Under the pieces are notes generated by a model. That model did no database searches. It saw only the letters and a program-made list of their open reading frames with translations, and was not told where the DNA came from. A DNA stretch of 64,000 nt from NCBI GenBank assembly GCA_037953745.1, contig JBAKBP010007168.1, positions 1-64,000 on the forward strand. Reading direction: 5' to 3'. Shown piece by piece: positions 45,096-55,296 of this stretch; position 1 is the first letter of the stretch; each line of letters opens with the position of its first letter. The stretch comes from Lithodes maja (Eukaryota; Arthropoda; Malacostraca; Decapoda; Lithodidae). Position numbers and translations under genes: made by a program.

Positions 45096-46576
45096 TGGAG
45101 CCTTCATAATGTGATATAACTGAGCCTTAGTAAGAGGTACTATTTTGGCTATACTGGAAGTATTTAGGGGAGAGAGACTGGATCTACTTTGCGAGGAGGA
45201 TTGGGACAGCTGTGATAGGAGCGTTTCTCTTATATTACTCAGTCTTCATTCTATGGTATAGCTGAGGTGCTAATTAGATTGTTCAGTCTTCATTCTATGG
45301 TATAGCTGAGGTGCTAATTTGGTTATCAGAGTATGCAAGAAAGGTTAATGGGTTATTGGGGGTTAATAGAGGTTAGTAAAGGTGTTAGTCATACATGGTT
45401 AGTTCATTGATAGGAAGAATTCCTGTGCTACCTGGCAATGACCCGGAAGTCAAAACAGGGGTCAGGTATACCTCCGCAGGGGTCGGGGTCTCCCTCCTCG
45501 GGTGGGTGAAAGGGGTAGGGGCGCGTCCCTTCTCTGTGATGGTCGTCGGGGTGGCTGTAGCTGGGGGCTTGCCATATCACAAGGGTTTGTAATAACCCTC
45601 TGTTTATGAGACAGATGTGGGTGTTCGTAATACCAAAACCGAAGGTGCCTTGATCAGCTGGTTTACTTGGTTAGGTTGTTAATTGCACGGGTGGTTGGAT
45701 GTGGTGGAGACTGGTGCTAACTCTGCCACATTGATCTGGAAGTATGGCAATAGAAGTTAGTCACTGGTGAGGCAGCTAGCCTCGCACGGACGATCATTTG
45801 GTACAGGGTTGTGAATTGGTTGTGAGGGAATAGATGGCATGCAAAGGGTTAGTAAAGTTCTAATGGTGTTCCTTTCTACTGGGGGAAGGTAGGCTGGATA
45901 GGAGTATATATACAAAAGGTTTGAGAATGTTAGTAACGGAAAAGTTAAGGATATTCAGGGGGTATGCTGGAGAGGCTAGGTCAGAAGGGAGTTGAGGAGC
46001 GTGGGGGGGGGGGGGGGTTAACGAGAGGGAGAGGGTTAAGGGGGGTTACGTGGGAGTTTGACCCTAAGGTCTCTGGGCGTAGGGGTGGCATTAGACTACA
46101 GTTGGTATCGTAGCCTGGGGGTTAATGACAGGGAAGGTATGTTAGCCAAACACTACCGGGGGATGAGCAATATGGGGTGGTATATGAGTCTGGAAAGGAT
46201 AGAATCATGTGGACTGTGGGGCTGTGGGGAAGAGGAGGTTAACTGTAGGTGTGTGCTTGACTGTGGATAAAAGTAGAGAAAAACATGGTGTATTATTACT
46301 CGTCAATACGATGGTTATGGACACTGTTAATCTGACACTATTTCTTGCTGACCTAGTTGTTCCTGGGAACTGCGTTTTCTATGACATATACACCAAAGAA
46401 AGCGGCAGTTCGTAGGGGTAGCTTCGGTATTGTTTCGTGGTGGAAATGCGTCGAGACAATGGTAAACGAGGGTTGTGTATACAATCTCTGGTTGGGATAA
46501 GAATTAGAGTTACTGCATGGTGGCTATCATCTTCAGTCATTTCTGTCTAGGTCTTACAGGAATAATGGTTATATAT
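45096..46576 (-). repeat. 5' LTR of gypsy A, part next to gag
   Basis: Matches 31271-32710 with about 15-17 substitutions plus a ~43-bp tandem duplication near 45237-45300 and a shorter G run. It is cut at 46576 by gypsy B and continues at 57107. Confidence 0.9.
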
Positions 46577-48386
46577 TGTGACGCACCCCAGTGCTTTGCA
46601 ACGCAACCTGATTGTACTCCTTGGTACTCGACTGTACCGCCCGTGATCTGGCTACCGTCAGCCGCAATGTATATTGAGTGTGACAACTTATAACTATGTT
46701 CTTTGTATCTCTGCAAAGGTCTCGTCATGTGCTAACCAGTGGTGGGTTTTGTTTTAAGCCATGTCGAGACCTTCCATTTAATATGTAGTATCAATAGAGA
46801 AGTTGATAGATAAGACAATGGGAGTTCAGAGAGAGAGAGTGAGTTAGGCTTCAGAGCAAGAGGGTAGCAACGCGCCACGCTGCCGGCCGGGTGGGTTGCC
46901 AGACGTATGGACTGGTTGGCAGCCCTGCGCTTATAGCTAGGCGCGACAGGGTTGGTAGTCCATTTTTGCCTGCCTACGCTGCCTGGGCTGGGCCCATGTT
47001 GTCGTACAGTACACTGCCTGGAGGCTGGCTGCGTGTTCCATGACCAGGTTGCCTAGAACCTTTGAGATTCTAACATCCCTTGCCCTCTCTCCCAACTTCT
47101 CACTGTTGCACTCTTTCTCTCTGACGACATTACTCTCATTTCATTCTTCTCTCTATTTAAATGCATAACCTTCCCTTGAGGTCCTAAAGGAGTTTCAGCA
47201 CTCACCTCTCGTATTACTCTTAGGACAAGCATATATTTACATGTATTAGATTTAAGGGGTTAATGTGAACAGCGATCTTCTTGATGAGGATAGTTGGTGA
47301 ACGTTCTACATGTTCACGAGTTATATGCCCCGCTCATCATCCCATTTGTGACTAGACTGGTGCCATGTGTAAGAGCCCGACCATGCCCAGGAGTTGTCTG
47401 TAGAGGGACGAGGACTTAGCCTTGATTTGCATACCGAGCCAGGAGCGAGTGTAGTACCCGAGACTACAGCTCGCTCGTAGTGCCGGTATAGTAGAGTAAC
47501 GTAATTTATCTGTCCTTGTGTTCTCTACAGTCTTTTCCTGGGTTCTCGCTTTTGGTGCTGGGACTCGTTGTTCCTGTGACTTGGCCTGCTAGCTAGAACA
47601 CATGGGGATGATGAGTGGGATATATCTTTATTTTACTATGCATTGCAGCTCTCTTTAAGTATATGTATGTAACCCTTTACAATACACATTACTCACACAC
47701 AAGACAACACTATTAATACTTTCATGTATCAATTAACTGCACTGTCGTTTTGCTGCTGTGTCCGGAGTTCTGTTGCGTAGGGCGCATACGGACTCGGAGG
47801 GGAGACAGAGTGAGAGAAGCGAAGTAGCCTATGCGGTAGTAGGCTACCGGCGCAGTACTGTTGCCTGCAACCTTTTTGTTATTCCAAGAATAGATTCATT
47901 ATTATAATAAGTGACTACTATTTATGTTCCTCCCATGTGTATTATTAGGTATCTACTGGATCATGAACATCTTGTATGCTACATGCTAGTGCATGTTAGT
48001 AGGGGACAGTTATTGTAGTGCACGCGCTTTCAAGTAGGCGTGTACATTTGTCATTTAGCATTTCACTGTCATACCTTTAGCCTGCTTCTATTCTACATTA
48101 TTAGAGGCTTAATATTAACGTAGTTTCTTGAGTATTGCATTTCTTTAGTAATAACGTAACCTATAAATGTCTGAGGGAGTTTAGCCTCATAGCCTACCCC
48201 TGTTATACACTTTCGCCGAGTTAAGGTACCTCGTTACCGTAGACGATAACTCTGTAGGGCGTTGGTGCTTTTGTTGTCTGGAGCATATAGTATTTGGGAC
48301 TGGAATCGAGCGTGTCGTTGTCACTTAAGCCATTTCTGTCCTACGATCAAGAATCCCGAATATGTATTGCCGATCCAGCCGTAACA
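46577..48386 (+). repeat. 5' LTR of gypsy B
   Basis: Starts TGTGACGCACCCC and ends GCCGTAACA. Same length as the 3' LTR, and about six substitutions were seen between them (near 46952, 46963, 47552, 47889, 48204 and 48220). CTCTATTTAAATGC near 47150 is a possible TATA-type promoter element. Confidence 0.95.
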
Positions 48387-48389
48387 AAA

Positions 48390-48407
48390 TGGCGACCTTG
48401 CACAAGA
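48390..48407 (+). promoter_or_regulatory. Primer-binding site of gypsy B
   Basis: TGGCGACCTTGCACAAGA starts three bases after the LTR. Starting with TGG fits pairing to a tRNA 3' CCA. TGGCGACC resembles sites assigned to tRNA-Arg in some arthropod elements, but the primer is not certain. Confidence 0.6.
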
Positions 48408-48653
48408 TTTAGTAGTATCCTATCACATGTTTTTTGGAGAACTATTCTATGCTACCTAGTAGAGCTGGCTAAAATTTTCTTGCATATTGGAGGAATTTTT
48501 ATTGTGTCATTATTGTATTGGTGGACTTGCAGATTGTTTCGTTAGGTGTCTAGAGTAGAGTCATTCAAGCATCTTTAACATTTTGTGAGTCGAGACTGCA
48601 ATTAGTAATAAGCACTTTTTTTTTTTATGAACAGCAATTGTATAACCAGCACT

Positions 48654-51097
48654 ATGTCTAATGACTCATCATTTACGGGGGAGGATAACACGGTACAGCC
48701 TAGTGACCAGCAAGTACAGCAGATATTTAGGGAGGGGAGTGTTATAAGTGGAGAGAGGGATGCCCGGGCATTTTTGCAGACACCTTTGACCGAACAGCGC
48801 CTGCAGGCTATTGATTGTTACGGTCTTCGCTGTTTAGCCACGGTTTTGGGGCGGGACTGTCCTGACAGTTGGCCCAAGAAGAATTTGGTGGCATGTTTGT
48901 TGGGTGATGGCGATGGGGCGGTGGGTGGAGTGGGGTCTTGGGGGGGTTCCCTCCAAGCCTCTATTCCACTCTACCCCTGAGCTGGGCCCTCAGCCAGCGA
49001 GTCTTAGCACGATGCAGCAGGAGGGTTCTCAATGGCAAGCTGGCTTACCCGTAAACACGTCTCGGTGTGGATCCCCCATTTTGTGCTCTCCCCCCCCCAG
49101 GCCTGTCTCCTGAGATGTTATTTCAGCTAGAACTAGCTAAGCTTAAGTTGCAAGAGAGTCAACAGGCTAGTATAGAACGGATTAAGCTGCAGGAGACTCA
49201 GATGCAACAGGCTAGTATAGAACGCATAGAGGTTGCTAGAATCCAAGCCAATCAGGATGCAACCAGGTACCAGGCTGAAATGGATGTCGAGAAGTCTAGA
49301 GTAGAGACCACGGGGCGTCATCTCGGTGGTGGGCACCGGGTTACAGACTCATTTTCGCATTTAATTAAGTTAGTACCCGCATTTGATGAGACAGCAGTGA
49401 CTGAGTTTTTTGCTCGTTTCGAAAAGAAGTGTCGTGAGTATGACTGGCTGGAGGTTAAATGGGCAGCATTAGTTTCATCACGTCTAGTGGGTAAGGGGTT
49501 GAAAGCCTACGATGCACTGTCACTGGATGAGAGTGTCGTGTATGGACTGGTGAAGGAGGCTGTGCTCCAGGCCTACGAACTGCAACCCGAAACTTATAGA
49601 TTGAAGTTCCGTGGCGTGAATAAGAAGAGCGACGTCAGTTTTATGGAGCACGCACGGGACTTAACAGATGCATGTAATAACTGGTTTCGGTCCGAGCACG
49701 CAGAGTCGGCTGAGGAAATTAAGCAACTTTTCTATCTGGAACAGTTTTACAAATGTACTGGAACCGATCTAACGCTGAACATTAAGGAAAAATGTCCCAA
49801 GACAGTAGAGGAGGCTGCCAAGATGGCAGACCTCAGATTATCATTGATTCGTGGTTGCGGTGCCGCTCAGAGGGCTGAGTCAGGGCAGAAGGGGCGCTAT
49901 ACCCCACCCACCAGAGTTTTCGATAATAACAAATCCTATGACACACATAACCACACTAAAAGCATTGCACCTAATAACACCTACAAACACAAGCCTCTCC
50001 CGTTTACTAAAGGTCAGGCCCCTTCTTCGCCCGCACAAGGGAAGAAGCCCATTGGGGATGTGAAATGTTACAAATGTCAGAAGCTAGGCCATTATTCACG
50101 TGAGTGCCCTAGTAACACTCCCGCTAAGCCGGTGTCATTGGTTCACAGTATCGGTGTGTCTCTGAAGGCTGCAGCAACTGCCCGGGGTAGGTTGTCAGCA
50201 GCTGAGGCACACGCGGTAAAGAAGCGTACGGAAGGCTCGACACCTGTCCGGGACACTTTCTGTAGCCATCGGGGACACGGGTTTGTGAGCTGGGGGAGTG
50301 AACTACGGAGGGTTGACTTGCTGAGGGATACGGGGGCTTCGCAAACTTTGTTGAGGAACTTCACAGGGAAACCGATAAATGCGGCCAGAGTTGTTGTGGT
50401 GCAGGGTATAAATGCTACGAGGTCATACCCACTTGTGAGGTTGGAGTTGAGAGTGGGAGAGGTGTGCAGGGAGCTGGATGTAGGGATCGTTGAGTGTTTG
50501 CCAGTTGAGGGCGTGGACCTTCTTCTCGGCAACGACTTTGCGGTGCCCACTTCCGGGACTCCACCCTTAGTCGTTGCCGAGAGGGCGGCCGACGTGGATG
50601 GTGAGAATCGGGAATGGGTTGGGAGGTGCCAACAGGATGAGATGGCCTGTGTGGTAACCCGATCTCGCTCTGCGGCTCCTGCACAGCCTAGCACTCAACC
50701 TCGGGGACAGTGGAGGAAGGATCAGGAGAAGGTTGCTAAGGGCAGGAAAAGGGACATTGATTCTGCTGCACTTCTCGGTGATTCGGTACTTGGACCTATA
50801 ATAAACACGGGAGTTGACTCTGGCCCAGATATGGTGTGTAACAAGGCAGAGTTGGGTAAGACTTCGCGTGAGGCAAGAGCTGTAGCGAGAGCCACTAAGG
50901 GAGTAGAGCCTACTAGCCGGGGTAATGTCTTATTACAAAACCATCTTGATGCATTGACGCCAGGGGACATTAGTGAGCAGCAGCTGCAAGATGCTAGCCT
51001 AGCTCGTTATAGCAATGGTGCCATAGAGTTGAAAATGGGGATGCGAAGCCGGGAGATTTCTTTAGGCTCAACAGGATATTGTACCGCAGATTTCTAG
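48654..51097 (+). pseudogene. Gypsy B gag-protease with SCAN-like capsid, two homopolymer frame changes
   Basis: The ATG at 48654 starts MSNDSSFTGEDNTVQ. The frame shifts near the G run at 48940 and again at the nine-C run near 49090, then stays open to 51097. After a coiled-coil stretch (ELAKLKLQESQQASIERIK) comes the capsid at about 49370-49840: FFARFEKKCREYDWL, LVSSRLVGKGLKAYDAL, FMEHARDLTDACNNWF. This helix-rich block resembles the SCAN domain, known to derive from Gmr1-like capsids. A CCHC knuckle CYKCQKLGHYSREC is at about 50070. The protease has LLRDTGASQTLL near 50325 and LLLGNDF near 50520. Both shifts fall on homopolymers, so they may be real mutations or sequence errors. Confidence 0.8.
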
Positions 51098-52876
51098 ACC
51101 CCAAATCGAAGTGGGAGGGCGGTGCGAGGGTAGTAGACCAGGTGGTTGTTCCAAATAAGTATAGAGAGTCCTTATTGTGTCTGGCGCATGATGTGCCGGT
51201 GGCGGGTCATTTGGGGGTAACAAAAACATTGGCGGCATTGGGCAGGTTTTTCTGGTGGCCTGGGGTCAAGGCTGATGTCTGTGCATGGGTGGCTGGGTGT
51301 GCGACCTGCCAGACAACGGGGAAGCCTAACCAGACAATCCCGAAGGCACCTTTGTTTCCCATACCTGTCACCGGGCCTCCGTTCAGCAAAGTTGTAGTAG
51401 ATTTGGTTGGCCCTTTCCCACCTACTAGTAGTGGCAATAAATTCCTGTTGACAATCATGGATGTGGCTATGAGATACCCGGACGCATACCCCATGAGAAA
51501 CGGCTCGGCAAAGGCAGTTGTTAAAAACTTATTATTGTTCTGTTCCCGTTATGGATTTCCACGTGAGGTGCAGTCAGACCAGGGGAGCAATTTTACATCC
51601 AAATTGTTCAAGCAAACCCTTCAGTTGCACGGTATATGTTCTGTAGTGTCGTCAGCCTACCATCCTGAGAGTCAGGGAGTCTTGGAGCGGTGGCACTCGA
51701 CCCTGAAGAGTATGCTACGCTGTTACTGTGCAGAACATGACACTGATTGGGATTTGGGTCTGCCGTATGTTCTGTTCGCTGCACGTGAAGTCCCAGGAGA
51801 GAGCCTGGGGTTCAGTCCAAATCAACTAGTCTTTGGCCATAATGTGAGAGGACCTTTAAGTATGGTGAAAGAGATCTGGGAGGGCGAAGAGAAGCCGGGG
51901 TCTGTACTTAAATATGTCCTTGAGAGCCGGGAGAGACTTATAGGTTGCATGGCAGCGGCAGGTAATAACTTGGTTAATGCACAGGCGGTCATGAAGCACC
52001 CGTATGACGCCAAGGTGAAGCTTCGGGAGTTTTCGGTGGGTCAGGAGGTAATGTTGCTTTTACCTTTGCCTGGACACCCCCTTTCTGCCAAGTTCATTGG
52101 GCCGTATGTGGTGGCTAAGAAACTGTCCGACCTTGATTATCTCGTTGCAATACCTGACCGTAGGAAAAAACATCAGTTATGTCATGTTAACCTCATGAAA
52201 GAGTATGTGAGACGCCCCTCAGAGCCTCTCACTGTCCCTGTGCTGGCCTGCAGCAGCCAGGGTGGAGAAGGAGGTGGGGACAGTCATGCTGCTGAGGAGG
52301 ATAGCTGCGACTGTGTCATTTCCGCGGAACAGTGGGCGGGGAATACTGAACAAGAGGCTAGGCAAGCTGTAAGTCACCTGCCTGAGCACCAGGGTGCGGC
52401 TGTCCTAGGCCTGTTCAGGTCATACCCCTCTGTTTTCGCCGAACACCCAGGTCTCACTACTCAGGTAACGCACGACGTGGACGTCGGTGATAATGTGCCC
52501 TTCAAGTCAGTGCCCTACCGTGTGCCCCCGGTAAAGTTGCCAGCTTTACGGGAGGAGTTAAAGTACATGGTTGAGAGAGGGATGATCACTGAAGGTTATG
52601 TGAAGTGGACATCACCCGTCACGTTGCAGCCAAAACCTGACGGCAAGGTGCGGTTCTGCATAGATTTTCGTAGGCTAAATGGCTTGACCACTACCAACCC
52701 TTACCCTTTGCCTCGAGTTGACGACAGCGTGGACAAGATAGGGAATGCAAAGTACCTTACTAAAATTGATCTTGTAAAAGGCTACTGGCAAGTACCCCTG
52801 TCGGACCGAGCTAAGCAAGTTTGTGGTTTTGTGGTAGATGGCAAGACCTACCAATGCAACGTAATGCCTTATGGGC
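51013..52876 (+). pseudogene. Gypsy B pol part 1: integrase then RT N-terminal half
   Basis: The pol frame is open from 51013, overlapping gag-pro by ~85 bases in the -1 frame. The run at 51031-51040 is a candidate slip site. The integrase comes first: zinc region HDVPVAGHLG...CATCQ at about 51186-51315, DDE triad in VVDLVGPF (~51390), SDQGSNF (~51570) and VLERWHS (~51690) with exact D-35-E spacing, and a GPY module (KFIGPYVVAKK) near 52090. RT follows: VTHDVDVGDNVPFKS near 52460, RFCIDFRRLN near 52655, KIDLVKGYWQVPL near 52760, and CNVMPYGL at the break at 52876. The T1 insertion separates it from the YLDD motif. Confidence 0.88.
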
Positions 52877-54124
52877 TTAACCCGGGAACTGCGGGGAGAC
52901 TCTTAAGAGTTCCCCCGGCGGACTGCGGGGAGACTCTTAACCCGGGAGCTGCGGGAAGACTCTTAAGAGTTCCCCCGGCGGACTGCGGGAAGACTCTCCT
53001 GAGTAAGTAAAATTAAAAATCAACTTTTGACATCGAAAAAAAAAAAAAAAATATATTTTTATTTTTTTATTTTTTTATTTTTGTTTGGCCCCTGGGCCAT
53101 GCAAAATCTCAGTCCTCTACCTCCCCTCCTTCCCCACTTTCCTCCTATCCCTCAGTTATCACCTATTTTCCCTATTATTCCCTTATTCTGAGGTATATTT
53201 TCGTGCTAACATTAGCGAGTTGCAAGCAGGGTGTTGTCATCACTGATGGCAATCGAGTGCAAGAGAGAGAGAGAGAGTATCGATCGACTGTGTCGCAGTG
53301 GCCTTGGGGAAAATTGGCGGGAAGGTAGCTTGCCTCACCCATACATTATACAACTCGCGGGCTATATCTCCGATTTTGACCATCCAAACGCTGTTTTCAC
53401 TCGTTTTATTGTTGTTTCAGGTTAATACCTTTATAATCAACCCATAATAGGCGCATATGGATAATTATTAATGCTATTAATGGTACAATTAATATTTTAG
53501 TGACGGAAACACCTCAAATACGTCAGCACAGGGGGAGGTTTTCAATTACCCCCGTGCGCACTTCAGAGGTTAAGAGTGAGTGAAAAAGAAAATCAACTTT
53601 TGACATCGAAAAAAAAAAAAAAAAAAAAAAAAATGTTGGCCCCTGGGCCATGCAAAATCTCAGTCCTCTACCTCCCCTCCTTCCCCACTTTCCTCCTCTC
53701 CTTCAGTTATCACCTATTTTCCCTGTTATTCCCTTATTCTGAGGTATATTTTCGTGCTAACATTAGAAATCCGGTTGGAGGGTGTGGTCATCACTGATAG
53801 CAAGCGAATGCAAGAGAGAGAGAGAGAGTATCGATCGACTGTGTCTCAGTGGCCTTGGGGGAAATTGGCGGGAAAGCAGCTTGCCTCACCCATACATTAT
53901 ACAACTCGCGGGCTATATCTCCGATTTTGACCATCCAAACGCTGTTTTCACTCGTTTTATTGTTGTTTCAGGTTAATACCTTTATAATCAACCCATAATA
54001 GGCGCATATGGATAAGTATTAATGCTATTAATGGCACAATGAATATGTTAGTGACGGAAACACCTCAAATACGTCAGCACAGGGGGACGTTTCCAATTAC
54101 CCCCATGCGCACTTCTTAGGTTAA
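52877..54124 (-). mobile_element. Outer T1 element, copy 7, inserted in gypsy B RT
   Basis: TTAA at 52877-52880 and 54121-54124. Reverse orientation, with the B end on the left and the A end ...CCCATGCGCACTTCTTAGG on the right. Its own sequence (about 607 bp) is split by copy 8 at 52937. The RT frame stands in register on both sides when the insert and one TTAA are disregarded. The sequence near 53767 (GAAATCCGGTTGGAGGGTG) is altered relative to other copies. Confidence 0.92.
52937..53573 (-). mobile_element. Inner T1 element, copy 8, inside another T1 copy
   Basis: TTAA at 52937-52940 and 53570-53573 with a 629-bp body, in the same orientation as the outer copy. The target is the TTAA inside the sub-terminal GACTCTTAAGAGT palindrome of the outer T1 (GACTC before, GAGTGAGTG after). 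The ends are canonical (CCCGGGAGCTGCGGG... and ...GCGCACTTCAGAGG), unlike the drifted outer copy. Confidence 0.92.
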
Positions 54125-55007
54125 GAACGCACCACCCACGTTTCAGAACCTGATGAACGATATTTGTGACGAAATCCCTAACTGCACGGTCTACCTTGAT
54201 GACGTGATAGTGTATGATGACGATTTTGAAAATCACCTAAGGCACTTAGAGACCCTGTTTGGGAAGTTGCACGATGCTGGGCTGGTGGTGAACCTGAGGA
54301 AGTGCGAGTTTGTAAAGGCTACTGTGCAGTATCTTGGCTTTGTGGTCGGGTTAGGCCGGGTGTGCCCCCCCCTGAGCAAGATACAGGCTATCAATATGTT
54401 TCCCAGGCCCACCACTAAGCGCCAGGTCATGCGGTTCCTAGGTATGATAGGCTATTATAGGCGCTTCATCCGGGGATACTCTACTGTCTTAGCACCGTTA
54501 ACTGATCTACTGTCGAAGTCAGTGAAGTTCTGTTGGGCTGCGGAGTGTCAGAGGGCTTTCGACCTAGTCAAGCACCTGCTGTGTACACATCCGATTTTGA
54601 GGGCCCCAGACTTCTCCAGGAGTTTTCAGCTGGCGACTGATGCCAGCGGTGTGGGTGCCGGGGCAGTGTTACTGCAGACTGATTCCGAGGGCTTGGAACA
54701 CCCAGTGAGCTTCTTTTCTCGCAAGTTTAATTCGGCACAAAGGAATTACTCGACTATAGAGAAGGAGCTTCTGGCTATCGTTTTGTCGCTCAAACATTTC
54801 GAAGTTTATGTTCCAGCCTACGGCCCGGTATTGACGATTTATACGGACCATCATCCCTTGAAATTCCTAAATCAGTTTCACAATCGGAATATGCGGTTGA
54901 CCAGGTGGTCCCTAATGCTCCAAGAGTATAATCTCAACATTCAGCATATTGCCGGGAGTGAGAACGTGATAGCAGATTGTCTATCAAGGGTTGATGATCC
55001 AAGATAG
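54125..55007 (+). CDS. Gypsy B pol part 2: RT catalytic half and RNase H
   Basis: About 294 codons beyond the T1 insertion, in the same polyprotein frame as the upstream half. NAPPTFQNLMND opens the segment, the catalytic YLDDVIVYDD is near 54192, FLGMIGYYRRFI is near 54435 and a thumb/connection region follows. RNase H has LATDASGVGAGAVL near 54630, the Glu of STIEKELLAIV near 54760, TDHHPLKFL near 54842 and the last Asp in VIADCLSR near 54970. It stops at 55007 with no integrase after it, confirming the IN-RT-RH order. Confidence 0.88.
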
Positions 55008-55296
55008 TCGTGCACGGTGTGTGGGTTGAGCAGGAGTAAAATTAGGCTATCATAACGCCGTCCAAAAAGATTATAAAACAATAAAATAAACGAGAAAACT
55101 CTTTCTTTTTTTTTTAGTTTTGTAAGTCTTTATTGTTGTAGCATGATGCATGCGATATTGTGTTTTATGTATAATTCACACTTCAGTTGTTGTGCACCTT
55201 TTGCAATTAGTGGCAGCTAAGGGTAGCAGGTCGGTTGGTTGCCTGTCAGATTTTGATAATGCTTCTAAGGTCGATTATCTAAAATCTTGGGGGGGC
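55008..55296 (+). other. Gypsy B 3' untranslated region with polypurine tract
   Basis: AT-rich, non-coding, ending in a run of seven G and one C (55289-55296) that touches the 3' LTR start TGTGACG. The G run is the likely plus-strand primer. It is short and, unusually, ends in C. Confidence 0.65.

Noticed and set aside
44792..45109. 105-codon plus-strand ORF with a hydrophobic segment
   Set aside because: It is antisense within the gypsy A leader and ends in the LTR, with no motif or second copy supporting it.
49133..50970. Antisense ORFs opposite gypsy B gag
   Set aside because: They are shadows of the well-supported plus-strand gag-protease frame.
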